This document shows positions 13,375 through 21,787 of a stretch of DNA of 23,178 nt, piece by piece; position 1 is the stretch's first letter; the number at the start of each line of letters is the position of its first letter. The notes under the pieces were generated by a model that did no database searches, had not been told where the DNA came from, and was given only the letters and a program-made list of their open reading frames with translations. A program made the position numbers and the translations under genes. The DNA comes from a virus: the IMG/VR virus record IMGVR_UViG_3300025141_000795, positions 1 through 23,178 of that record. One strand, given 5' to 3'.

Positions 13375-16332
13375 TCAATCATCGAAGGAGGCCCCGGTCC
13401 GGGTAATATTGAAATCAATCGCGATATATTCAATGGCACGAGTTGGCTTCAGGAAGATCTTAGCATACAGAATATTTCTGTCTACCAAGTCTGGTGTAGT
13501 AGTAGTCTCGTCTAGGACCACCTTGTAGTCAGTTAGCCCAAAGTTAGTCTTAACATCGGCCAGGAACGGATCTACCCGAGAGGTAAAGCGTGCCCAGGTT
13601 GTCTTAACATTGGGATCAAACAGGATCGTGGCGGCCATCTGCGAAATTCGCTTCTTCACGAAGATCATGAGGCGTCGCACGTTAATGCGGTCGAGCGCAG
13701 ACGGGGTCACCTGAAGTGTCTTCTGGCCGAAGATCACAATACCTTCCGCGGGGAACTTAGCAATCGGGTTAATGTTTGCGGCATAGAGATCATCACGATC
13801 CTTGCGGCGTAGCTGGTGAGCCACATCCAACACCGGGATTCCAGCAGAGCCCTCTGTGAGACCTCCACGATTGAATCCGGCGGGAGCAAACCACACCTGT
13901 GTCTTGCGCTGCGAACTTGAGAAAGTTCCAATTGCTGCGACAGAAGGCGGCAACCACAAGAGCTGACCTCCGATGGTGTCCCTGGCTCGCACCCACGGAT
14001 AGAAAGTACAACCGTAAGAGGTATTAAGCCCTCGGGAGCGAAGATTGGCGATGGCTTGAGTAATAGTGCTGGCGCTGTTGTTTCGAGCGCTCGATGTCCC
14101 CTCTGCTCGGGGCTGAAATCCATCTGGCAAGTCGATAACAGCCAGCGCGTCGGCGCGGTCCTCACAAATCCGAATTAGATTAGTGGTGAGGGCCTCGTTG
14201 GTGACACCTGGGGCCGAGAGAAGATTCATCTCGGTCATCTCAGGATCAGCAACACTGTCGGCGGAGCGTCGAATCGAGTTAAACTGATAGCTAGTGCGAT
14301 CATTGATACCCGAAATGCCCGACATAATGCTGTTACGGAATGGGTCCATCTCATCGATGTTCAGACCGTCGAAGCCACCATAGAGAGGCACGCTAAAGCG
14401 ATCATATCCCGCATCCAAAACGCCGCTAATGGCGCCAGAGACGGCAGTGTAAGACGTTGTGCCCCCGGCGACCGGACCAGAGCCCGACGACCAAGTTGCA
14501 ATGCCTCCTACACCGGAACCAGAGAGGTCGTCCAGAGTGAAAAGGACACTCCTTTCCGTCAGTGATCCAGTGCCAGCAAACATGTTAGCGACGATGCCGC
14601 CTCGTGGGCGCAAAGTATCAATATTAGACTGGGCAAACACGGTGCCGCCGACCGTTCGAGTCGTCTGGAGGCCGAAGTATGCATCAGTAAAGGTTGAAAG
14701 GGCGCCTTCAGAAGAGTTAGCGCGGAATTCGGGGGCCGGGTAGTAGACAGAGGCACTTAGACTTGATCCACTAATTATGAAAACGCTTCCAGACGTTGCT
14801 GAGAAGAAGTTTGTTGCCATGGCACCATTCGACGATCCAGTTACCCAGTTTGCAGTCGTAGCTGTTGTAGGGGCTGCGGGCAACAAGCCGGCGTCGGTGA
14901 CGGGGCCGTCGGTGGAGGCTACAACAAGAGATGTACCCGTTTCATCTTTGTATTTGATCATACCCTGGAACCCAAAAGGAAGGTACATGGCGCTTAAGAG
15001 GCCACCTTCGACATCAGGATTAATCTCTACACGGATGAACCCGGATCGGTTATCATAATCACCAACTTCTTGGTAAATACGATCATCTTCGCGCCAAGAT
15101 AAATACTTGTCGCCGATCTTGCGTCCCACATAATTCAAGGACTCCGGATTAAGGTCACACTCAGTGAACTGCTCAACGACCTGGACTACGTTGTCCGAGT
15201 CAGACAGTCGCCGGACCAGGACCGTAAAAGTACCATAATCACTTGACTCATTGGTGGACTGCCGAATGTCCTGAATAGAAATCTTAAGGTTTCGGGAAGA
15301 CCAATCACCAGCTTCTCCAAGGGCATGGAACTTTATCAAATTAGGTTGTCGTTGATCGCCAATGTCACAGCCTACAATCCAGCCTGTCTGGGCATTCTGG
15401 ACGCCAGAATTAAAATTCGACCCAGAAAGGTTTGCGCCAATGGCTTTGCCGCCGTAGAGTTCTGCCACAGCCGCAAAAGTTACTCCGCTGGTCGGAGCGA
15501 CGTTGGCTTTCATAAAACGATCGAACGATTCCCCAAGGAAATAGTTCAACCGATTCGAAGAATCCGTGATGGCGCTATTGAGCAGCTCAGGATTAGTATT
15601 AAAAACTTTGCGGATATATTTTGAACTGTTTCGATCAAAGTTAAAGGAGGCTGTCATGGCGGTGAGGTTAGTATCTGAACCACTTATAATCAATTTGTAT
15701 TGATAGGTGTTCGTGGTTTGATTCATGATGAGTGCGTTCTGGTAGCCGCCGTCTGGGAGCGACGAGATCTCAAGGGATCCTGAGGTAATAGTGGGCCCCG
15801 TAGAGTCCGCGGAACAACTTTGCTCACAGATAAAGCTACCCGTGAGGCCAATGCTTGCGTTGTCATTAACGTAGAAGATAGCACCAAGGGATCCCGTGAC
15901 AGAGCCAGAGGTTGTAGTGGCACCAGAGCCAGACTCGAATACAAAAAGACCGTAGGCCTTAGTTTGAGTCCAGCCGGCGAGTCCTTCACCCGTCGCGGTG
16001 CCCTCAGTTGTCTGAGCACCGAGAAGGCGGATAAAGGTTAAGGGAGAACTGTTGCGAAGATACGCCTGCGCAGCATAAGCTCCATAAGTCGGGGCCTGGA
16101 GGCTGGCACCATCGCGCCATACATCATTTCCGGTTTGGCCCGGGGAGGGATTACCGAAAATCTGCACAAACTCTGAAAACGAGCTGACGGTGGTGGGTCG
16201 AAGGGCTGGGCCCTTTGCGGCGCGGCCGATGATGACGGGGCCGATTCCTGCCGGCGAGGCGGGCAGTTGGGAGTTATCAATCTCATTGATAAAGACCCCG
16301 GGTGATACAAATCTGTAGTTTTTAACTGACAT
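13375..16332 (-). CDS. Tail sheath protein (gp18-like), unusually long
   Basis: A 985-aa protein. The N-terminus (PGVFINEIDNS, residues 12-22; GPVIIGRAAKGPA) and the C-terminal 120 residues (RRLMIFVKKRISQMAATILF, then NVKTTWARF and a closing YIAIDFNITRTG) are typical of contractile sheath proteins. T4 gp18 has 659 residues; the extra 325 or so are mainly Ser/Gly/Thr-rich beta-like segments around residues 130-190 and 500-640, probably outward-facing domains on the sheath. The domain with RADALAVIDLPDG and LRSRGLNTSYGCTFYPW is the conserved core. The ATG at 16332 has AGGAG ten bases upstream and a leader motif. On contraction the sheath drives the tube through the envelope. Confidence 0.95.
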   Translation of the reverse strand: MSVKNYRFVSPGVFINEIDNSQLPASPAGIGPVIIGRAAKGPALRPTTVSSFSEFVQIFGNPSPGQTGNDVWRDGASLQAPTYGAYAAQAYLRNSSPLTFIRLLGAQTTEGTATGEGLAGWTQTKAYGLFVFESGSGATTTSGSVTGSLGAIFYVNDNASIGLTGSFICEQSCSADSTGPTITSGSLEISSLPDGGYQNALIMNQTTNTYQYKLIISGSDTNLTAMTASFNFDRNSSKYIRKVFNTNPELLNSAITDSSNRLNYFLGESFDRFMKANVAPTSGVTFAAVAELYGGKAIGANLSGSNFNSGVQNAQTGWIVGCDIGDQRQPNLIKFHALGEAGDWSSRNLKISIQDIRQSTNESSDYGTFTVLVRRLSDSDNVVQVVEQFTECDLNPESLNYVGRKIGDKYLSWREDDRIYQEVGDYDNRSGFIRVEINPDVEGGLLSAMYLPFGFQGMIKYKDETGTSLVVASTDGPVTDAGLLPAAPTTATTANWVTGSSNGAMATNFFSATSGSVFIISGSSLSASVYYPAPEFRANSSEGALSTFTDAYFGLQTTRTVGGTVFAQSNIDTLRPRGGIVANMFAGTGSLTERSVLFTLDDLSGSGVGGIATWSSGSGPVAGGTTSYTAVSGAISGVLDAGYDRFSVPLYGGFDGLNIDEMDPFRNSIMSGISGINDRTSYQFNSIRRSADSVADPEMTEMNLLSAPGVTNEALTTNLIRICEDRADALAVIDLPDGFQPRAEGTSSARNNSASTITQAIANLRSRGLNTSYGCTFYPWVRARDTIGGQLLWLPPSVAAIGTFSSSQRKTQVWFAPAGFNRGGLTEGSAGIPVLDVAHQLRRKDRDDLYAANINPIAKFPAEGIVIFGQKTLQVTPSALDRINVRRLMIFVKKRISQMAATILFDPNVKTTWARFTSRVDPFLADVKTNFGLTDYKVVLDETTTTPDLVDRNILYAKIFLKPTRAIEYIAIDFNITRTGASFDD

Positions 16333-16370
16333 TCGCTACGATCTCCTAATAACAGTAGAACTTTCAGAAG

Positions 16371-16377
16371 TAAATAG
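16371..16377 (-). promoter_or_regulatory. CTATTTA leader motif before the tail sheath gene
   Basis: Sense strand AGACTATTTACTTCTGAAAG; 45 nt before the ATG, in the 66-nt gap after the gp15-like gene. No hairpin is evident beside it. Confidence 0.5.
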
Positions 16378-16398
16378 TCTTAATCCGGTCCAATAGTA

Positions 16399-17343
16399 TT
16401 ATTCTCTATAAAATCCGTCTTTTATGTTATCCGGGATATCCCCAAAGATAGTTCTTTCGCGGGAAAACTTATATTCAACAGCGTTTTCGCGCTTTATAAT
16501 TTTGGGCTTTTCCTGGTTTTCGCCCTCTCCGATCAAATACCCCAAAACGTCAATACTGATGGTATGCTCATAGTTGCGCCGGTCCATTCCCAAGGCCGCC
16601 TTGTTAGATCCGTCGGCAAAGTTCCCATCTATAAAAGTCTCATAATAATGATTCTCATCGTGGATCATCTTAGGCATACGAGAATTACCTGGTATAGTAA
16701 TAAAAGGCTGCAGTAGCTGATTGATCTGCTGCTGGTATTCAGTTCGCAAACTTATCTCATATTTCACAGTGACCCACGTGGGGATTGGAATTGTAATGGT
16801 TTGATATACCGTGCGCTGGGTCGACATATTTCTTTTATTGGTGTTAACATTTTTAGATGTTATGTTGTTGTCCGGGCCAAGCTTACGTTTCGAGAAGGCA
16901 TTTTGAAACTCGGCCGTCTTTTTCTGATTTATCCGGCGAGCAATCGTGATGACGCCGCCCTTGTCGTCGGCCACCGGATATAAATTAGCATAAATTGAAC
17001 CCCGATTGCCAGGCTCTTTCACAACGCTGGCCCGGTTTACACTAATGAGCGGTAACTTTAAGATCTCGTCCTGGCCGCGTAGATCTTTGTTGTGTTTTAT
17101 TTGATAAGCGCGCTCGGCAGAAACCCACAACACTGGTACTTTTTTAAATCCTTCGTTGGTGGTCACCGAGAGATTAAGTTCCTCATCAATGAACCTAAGC
17201 ATAGCCGCATCGATGGTTTCTAGGGACGATGGTGCGAATTCTATCTCATGTAGTTTGTCCGCTACCTTGGCATCGCCAACATAATCATTTTTAGTGGCCT
17301 CTTTGTCTTCGATTTGGGCTTGAGTACGTTTGCTCCTAGACAT
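16399..17343 (-). CDS. Tail terminator / sheath stabiliser (gp15-like)
   Basis: A 314-aa protein. Two blocks match the layout of T4 gp15 as I remember it: FKKVPVLWVSAERAYQ at 66-81 followed by EILKLPLISVNR (T4: a VPITYAS strand, then ILPRINL), and VKYEISLRTEYQQQINQLLQPF at about 195-216 (T4: MIYELSIFTRYEDDMFQIVEQILPYF region). gp15 caps the sheath and tube and joins the tail to the neck. The N-terminal 35 residues are charged and likely flexible. The gene starts 5 nt after the connector stop with an AGGG site inside that gene's end, so the two are probably translationally coupled. Position just before the sheath gene fits. Confidence 0.75.
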   Translation of the reverse strand: MSRSKRTQAQIEDKEATKNDYVGDAKVADKLHEIEFAPSSLETIDAAMLRFIDEELNLSVTTNEGFKKVPVLWVSAERAYQIKHNKDLRGQDEILKLPLISVNRASVVKEPGNRGSIYANLYPVADDKGGVITIARRINQKKTAEFQNAFSKRKLGPDNNITSKNVNTNKRNMSTQRTVYQTITIPIPTWVTVKYEISLRTEYQQQINQLLQPFITIPGNSRMPKMIHDENHYYETFIDGNFADGSNKAALGMDRRNYEHTISIDVLGYLIGEGENQEKPKIIKRENAVEYKFSRERTIFGDIPDNIKDGFYRE

Positions 17344-17348
17344 CTATA

Positions 17349-18617
17349 TTACCCTACAAAAATGCCACTAGGAATGTTTTGAAGCACCTTAGCGGTGGAA
17401 TCTTGCAATCCTGAGTCCACAGTGGCCATCTCTGCATACGTAACTTGGTCGAGAAGGGTTTTAAGCTCGTCTCGCAACTGATCTTGTTCAGCCTTCGCTT
17501 GCCCCAACAGCTCGGACGCATTCAGTGTAACGCTCTCTCCTGGTATTGGCACCGTGGCGAACTTGCCACGTACCTGGCCGAGGATCTCTTTTGTCAACGC
17601 AAGGGCAAATCTGCGGATCCATTGCTTTCCAATAGAGTTAATTTTATTATAAGGAATATTATTGAATGGCAACTGATTCATGTTGTTGATTCCATTAATA
17701 CCTGAGCGGGGCTGTCCCGCACCCTCTTCCCACGGCGCAAATTGGTTCTCAATAGAGAACTGGACCCAGAACTTCTTCGGACCAGTGCTATCCGGCTGGG
17801 GGAATATCCTTAACTGATTGTTTTTTATCTCATAAGAATAGTGCGAGATGCGCGTATAGATGGCATCTTCATAGGCCATGGCCTGGAGCTTGTTCTGCCA
17901 GGTCGGGACCACCTCGAACGTGGAGTCGTCGGCGTATTGGCCGTAGGTTCGCAGATTGCCAACGACAGAAAATCCACCATAGTAACCATAAAAGCGCCAC
18001 ATGGCTCGGGGAGTTCGGAAATATACCTTACGGATGATAACCCTCTTGTCGTCGACCTCTCCGAAAAACGGAACAGAGGCCGAATTGGCAGATGATCCAG
18101 ATATCAAAGTCTGTAAATCATAATCTTGTTGTCCCGTAACTCGCTCGAAAGATGCTGAATAAATAGGAAGCGTACCTCCTATGTTGGTTTCTGTGGCAGA
18201 TCGTTCGGAAACGCGACGAGCAAAACCATAATCAAAACGAGGATATGCTAACTCAATGTCAGAACCGGATAAGGCATGGCCCGCTATTATCTGCCCGTCC
18301 TGATCGAAAGAGGCGGTTGGCGCGCCCAGCATATCAGACAGTACGTTTTTTGATTGATGCAGGTTAACTAAGTAAGAATATTCTAATACAGCCTCTTCGT
18401 AGGCTGAGTATACACTTCCTTCGGCAAGTTCAATATCTAAAACATCGCCCCCGAGCTTTTTATAAGTATAGGCCACCTGGTCGGCCGCCCCTGAGAAGAA
18501 CGCTACCGACTCATATATCCCAAAAGGGAGCGTGGCCGCAACATTGCCGGCATTCCCGGTAACTGGTAGGATGTTCGCATTAAAGGTGGATGCGGGGTTA
18601 AGATTAGGTATTGCCAT
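17349..18617 (-). CDS. Neck / head-tail connector structural protein (gp13/gp14 candidate)
   Basis: A 422-aa protein. The first half has VLDIELAEGSVYSAYEEAVLEYSYLV (around 57-84) and NLHQSKNVLSDMLG, an acidic helical stretch of the sort found in head-tail adaptor proteins. The last 110 residues (WIRRFALALTKEILGQVRGKF, then IPGESVTLNASELL and a long Gln/Glu-rich helix) look like the C-terminal helical part of such adaptors. The central part has many Tyr/Phe strands. It lies between major capsid and gp15-like genes, where neck proteins gp13 and gp14 belong. I cannot tell which of the two it replaces, or whether it does both jobs. The ATG has GAGAGGA six bases upstream and follows a terminator plus the CTATTTA motif. 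Confidence 0.6.
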   Translation of the reverse strand: MAIPNLNPASTFNANILPVTGNAGNVAATLPFGIYESVAFFSGAADQVAYTYKKLGGDVLDIELAEGSVYSAYEEAVLEYSYLVNLHQSKNVLSDMLGAPTASFDQDGQIIAGHALSGSDIELAYPRFDYGFARRVSERSATETNIGGTLPIYSASFERVTGQQDYDLQTLISGSSANSASVPFFGEVDDKRVIIRKVYFRTPRAMWRFYGYYGGFSVVGNLRTYGQYADDSTFEVVPTWQNKLQAMAYEDAIYTRISHYSYEIKNNQLRIFPQPDSTGPKKFWVQFSIENQFAPWEEGAGQPRSGINGINNMNQLPFNNIPYNKINSIGKQWIRRFALALTKEILGQVRGKFATVPIPGESVTLNASELLGQAKAEQDQLRDELKTLLDQVTYAEMATVDSGLQDSTAKVLQNIPSGIFVG

Positions 18618-18642
18618 GTATGGTCCTCTCTTGCTCTAATAC

Positions 18643-18649
18643 TAAATAG
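18643..18649 (-). promoter_or_regulatory. CTATTTA leader motif before the connector gene
   Basis: Sense strand CTTTCTATTTAGTATTAGAGC; 32 nt before the ATG. Its first base is the last base of the terminator hairpin after the capsid gene, so termination and probable re-initiation lie back to back. Confidence 0.5.
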
Positions 18650-18680
18650 AAAGCCCCGCCTCAAAAGAGACGGGGCTTTC
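18649..18680 (-). terminator. Strong intrinsic terminator after the major capsid gene
   Basis: A 14-bp stem, GC-rich in the middle (GAAAGCCCCG...CGGGGCTTTC) with one G-U pair and a 4-base loop, followed on the sense strand by TATTTAGTATT. It lies 28 bases past the capsid stop. The opposite strand also has a weak T tract after the stem (ACTATTTTG), so it may work in both directions. Confidence 0.85.
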
Positions 18681-18707
18681 ACTATTTTGACCTTAAGTCA
18701 AATATGG

Positions 18708-20591
18708 CTAGACTAAGTCTTCTACAACAACCAGTCCATACATATCCGGACGCACCATCTTCTTGGCATATCGAGTCATCACGCCCTTGCGAGGCACGAA
18801 GTCTTCAACACCGAAGATCGTAGGTGTGGTCTGCAGTGGCACATAAGGTGCATACACATAACCACTCTCAAGGAAGCTACTTCCACGACGGCCAACAAGG
18901 ACCAAGTTACGCGGGAAGTAAGGATCGACGATAACGTCGAACTTCTTCGAAAGCGAACCAACCTTAACAGCGCCCGCGTCTCCGCGATCGCTATCAGCAG
19001 TCACGTTGGCACGGAAGCCAGCGGTGAACTCAAGCAGATTGGCAATTTCAGGTCCGCAAACCACGAAGTTAGCCGCACCACGAAGAGTCTTACGGTGGAT
19101 CTGAGCCGACACATCATTGATGGTCTCAATGAGAGTCTCATACCATTCACTCACGTTACCCGTGAAGTCAGGCGGAGAAGCCGCATTGGACGCATCCAGG
19201 CCCGTCAAGCGATTAACGAACTTGCCGGGAAGGCGTGACCAGTAACGAACACCAGCCGTAGAGCCTCGAACGAGGTCTTCCACGATCTCACGATCGATTT
19301 CAAGTGCAACCTGCTCAGACAGAATCTGAGTAAGCTCGACTTCAGCGTCAAGGTTGTGGTAGGCGTTAAGATCTTGTCCTAACTCCGGGGTCCACTTGGC
19401 CTTGAGCTTCTTGGTGACCGCAGTAACGGACACACTGTCGACCTTGATGTCGATCTCAGGAATGTTCGGATTGTTCTCAAGTCCCCAGTTGGGAGCACCA
19501 ACAAGAGCACCAAGAGCATTCGCACTACCACCCTGAGCAGCGTCAAAGTTGTCCTTCATCGGCCATGACCACACAAAATCTGAAGCGGCGGAACCAGTGA
19601 TCTGCTCGAGCGCATCAGCAAATGTAAGCGTCGATGGAACAAGCCATGTCATCAAAAGATTTGTCGACGTCTGGTCATCAATTCGTCCGTTCAGCGACGC
19701 CGAACTATACTGCGTTAAACGACGCTGTAGGCGAATGTTACCCGCGCCGCCGGAGCAATAGATAGCACCAAAGGCGTCACCCGAAGCACCAGCAGAAGCC
19801 GAAACCTGAATGGCGACGAGATCCTCTTTATTGAATGCAGATGCATCCGCCGTAATCAGAGCAATCGGAACCTCGGTAACAACGACCTGGGAACCAGAAA
19901 TGTCCGGATCAAACTGAGCCATCGCACCTAAGGTGGCGGATGACGCACCCTCAAAGCCACGGATATTTCCTGTAACGTTCCAATCGGTGCCAGCGGTGCC
20001 GGTGACCGAAACCCGAAGCGAGTTGCCCACGCCGGCGACGGTGACGGCGGCTACGCTCGCAATAGAACCCGTCGGAGACGAGTAACCATTGTTGAGCGCG
20101 TATGGTCCACGCTCTGCGTCCTGGAAGTCGTCGCCAACCTTACCAAGGCTTACACCACCGGTAATCTGCGCACCAACCACTCCACCACCGTAGAGCGAAG
20201 AACCGGTGGGATATCCCAATCGGCCCAGAGCTGTTCCACCGTCTCCAACCGTCTGTGAGATGGTGAAGTCGAGGAAGAAGATGAGGCCCGAGGGCAAACT
20301 CATCGGCTGAACGCTAACGAGATCGTTGGCGATCAGCGCGCCGAAAACTCGGCGAACGAGGGGGAACGCCACAGCGGCGAAGCCCTCAACGTCTCCACCA
20401 CTCATGGTGGAAGACTCACGGAGAAGCTCTTTTGCCTGGTTCTCAAGCAATCGGGCCATTCCGTTCCGAAGTGTGTCATCGCCTAAACCTTCAAGAAGTC
20501 CAGTGGACTCCCACTTGCGAATAAGGGCGTCGCCCTCAGCAGCAAGATCGCGGTTAACGATACCTTCGGTTAATTTCTGTACAATAGACAT
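18708..20591 (-). CDS. Major capsid protein (gp23-like)
   Basis: A 627-aa protein (T4 gp23 is 521). The hallmark FPLVRRVFGALIANDLVSVQPMSLPSG falls at about 76-102. KKLKAKWTPELGQDL, then AEVELTQILSEQVALEIDREI, lies in the second half, and the C-terminus YGLVVVEDL is typical. Residues from about 130 to 340 are Gly/Ala/Ser-rich and hold the extra length, likely an exposed insertion domain. The helical N-terminus (1-60) is probably removed by the prohead protease; LRE at 57-59 fits the (L/I)xE cleavage rule of gp21 proteases, but no protease gene is in the window. A perfect AGGAGG lies eight bases before the ATG, matching a protein needed in hundreds of copies. It follows the scaffold gene and is closed by a strong terminator. 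Confidence 0.95.
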   Translation of the reverse strand: MSIVQKLTEGIVNRDLAAEGDALIRKWESTGLLEGLGDDTLRNGMARLLENQAKELLRESSTMSGGDVEGFAAVAFPLVRRVFGALIANDLVSVQPMSLPSGLIFFLDFTISQTVGDGGTALGRLGYPTGSSLYGGGVVGAQITGGVSLGKVGDDFQDAERGPYALNNGYSSPTGSIASVAAVTVAGVGNSLRVSVTGTAGTDWNVTGNIRGFEGASSATLGAMAQFDPDISGSQVVVTEVPIALITADASAFNKEDLVAIQVSASAGASGDAFGAIYCSGGAGNIRLQRRLTQYSSASLNGRIDDQTSTNLLMTWLVPSTLTFADALEQITGSAASDFVWSWPMKDNFDAAQGGSANALGALVGAPNWGLENNPNIPEIDIKVDSVSVTAVTKKLKAKWTPELGQDLNAYHNLDAEVELTQILSEQVALEIDREIVEDLVRGSTAGVRYWSRLPGKFVNRLTGLDASNAASPPDFTGNVSEWYETLIETINDVSAQIHRKTLRGAANFVVCGPEIANLLEFTAGFRANVTADSDRGDAGAVKVGSLSKKFDVIVDPYFPRNLVLVGRRGSSFLESGYVYAPYVPLQTTPTIFGVEDFVPRKGVMTRYAKKMVRPDMYGLVVVEDLV

Positions 20592-20599
20592 ATTATAAA

Positions 20600-20605
20600 C
20601 CTCCT
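20600..20605 (-). promoter_or_regulatory. Perfect AGGAGG ribosome binding site of the capsid gene
   Basis: Sense strand ACTATAGGAGGTTTATAATATG, spacing eight bases. It is the strongest Shine-Dalgarno seen in the window apart from that of the LysM gene. Confidence 0.85.
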
Positions 20606-20621
20606 ATAGTTATGTTGAATG

Positions 20622-21701
20622 TCATTTATTCAAACCTGCTAAACGTAGCATTCGACCCATTGCTGGATCTTTTGTTACCGTGTTGTCTCTCTGTGAGTTG
20701 AGTAAAAGCGAGGCTGGCCTCTGAACCGCTTCACGAAGTGTTTGGGGGCGTACGCGGGGATCAGCCGCTCCCCCCACTGCGTTTTGAATCGTTTCATAGA
20801 TCATACTCGTTTCTTCAACAGAATTGGCAGATTGAACAGCTTCGACAATTTGATTTTTTTGTCGCTCATTCAAGGAGGCGCTGCTTAGTGCCTTGTTTTG
20901 ATAAACAAGCTTGGCGTTGTCTAGGTTCAACTTTGTAAGTTGTTCCTTCGACATCATTAAGAGAGCACGAAGCTCTCTTGTTGATTCTTTAAGTTGGGAA
21001 ATCTTGGCCTCATAAAGTTCCGCGTCGGATACAACGTCGGGGGCCGTTTCAACTTCCTCTTCAATTTCCTCTTCTTCGAGGTGGGCGGCCTGTGCGGCGG
21101 CCATGGCATCATCGTTAGCCTGGATGATGCTATTGTCGGCAGAGTTCATCGACGCCCAGCCTTGTGGTCGTGGGGTCATGTCAACTACCAACTCTTCGAT
21201 AAGGTCATCTATCATCTCCGTGGTGAGATTAATATCTTCATCCTCGTCGGACTCGATGGAGGCGGCGCCTTCTTTGGCGTCATCCTCAAGTTCTGTGGGA
21301 GTGATGATACCGGACTCTTCAAGGGCATCAGCCATGCCTAGGGCATCGGTGAGATCCTCACCACTTGCCTCAGCTCCTTCGGCCTCTTCCTCATCAATAC
21401 GGGTTTTGAGCTCATCAAAATCGATTTCAATTAATTCATCATCGGCCGGAGCGTCGATCTCTTCGTTTTGAAAAGAATAGGGAACTTCGTCGAGAAAAGA
21501 GGTATCCGCGCTTTCGCCGGAAGCCTCTTCTGTCGGGGCGCCGCCCAAGCCTAGGTCCATCTCGTCCTGTTCTAAAAGGGTATTAAGTGCGCCCTTCACT
21601 TCGGCCGAATACTTCTCTAGTACGGTGTTTTCCGCGTTTTTAAGTGCGGCGTCCTTAAGGGCTTTAGCGTCTACAATCGCTTCTTCTAACAGTGAAGACA
21701 T
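20622..21701 (-). CDS. Prohead core scaffold protein (gp22-like)
   Basis: A 359-aa protein if started at the ATG at 21701, which has GGAG seven bases upstream; the frame also extends to a TTG at 21731, a less likely start without a site. It opens with a Lys/Ala/Glu helix (SSLLEEAIVDAKALKDAALK), goes through a long very acidic part (Glu/Asp-rich, about 60-180), then a coiled-coil helix (LYEAKISQLKESTRELRALL, about 230-270), and ends with a basic region (DPRVRPQTLREAVQRP, then MGRMLRLAGLNK). This helical, acidic make-up and the position right before the capsid gene match prohead core proteins, which shape the prohead and are then degraded by the prohead protease. Similarity is by composition and context; I see no exact family motif. 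Confidence 0.78.
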   Translation of the reverse strand: MSSLLEEAIVDAKALKDAALKNAENTVLEKYSAEVKGALNTLLEQDEMDLGLGGAPTEEASGESADTSFLDEVPYSFQNEEIDAPADDELIEIDFDELKTRIDEEEAEGAEASGEDLTDALGMADALEESGIITPTELEDDAKEGAASIESDEDEDINLTTEMIDDLIEELVVDMTPRPQGWASMNSADNSIIQANDDAMAAAQAAHLEEEEIEEEVETAPDVVSDAELYEAKISQLKESTRELRALLMMSKEQLTKLNLDNAKLVYQNKALSSASLNERQKNQIVEAVQSANSVEETSMIYETIQNAVGGAADPRVRPQTLREAVQRPASLLLNSQRDNTVTKDPAMGRMLRLAGLNK

Positions 21702-21734
21702 AGAATTACTCCAAATCTGATGACTTATCAAAAA

Positions 21735-21741
21735 TAAATAG
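21735..21741 (-). promoter_or_regulatory. CTATTTA leader motif before the scaffold gene
   Basis: Sense strand CGAACTATTTATTTTTGATAAG; 40 nt before the ATG at 21701, in the gap after the fibre-like gene. A related ACTATTAG lies about 25 nt further upstream, and a weak 6-bp hairpin (TGATTT/AAATCA) covers the preceding stop codon. Confidence 0.5.
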
Positions 21742-21787
21742 TTCGTAAGATGAGGAAATGACTAATAGTTGTGATTTCTAACTCAAA

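Noticed and set aside
13345-13377. Short hairpin (TGATT/AATCA) with a T7 run after the sheath stop as a terminator
   Set aside because: The stem is only 5 bp of mainly A/T pairs and the T run is separated from it by several bases.
21702-21731. TTG start adding ten residues to the scaffold protein
   Set aside because: The ATG at 21701 has a well-spaced GGAG and a typical helical opening; the TTG has neither.
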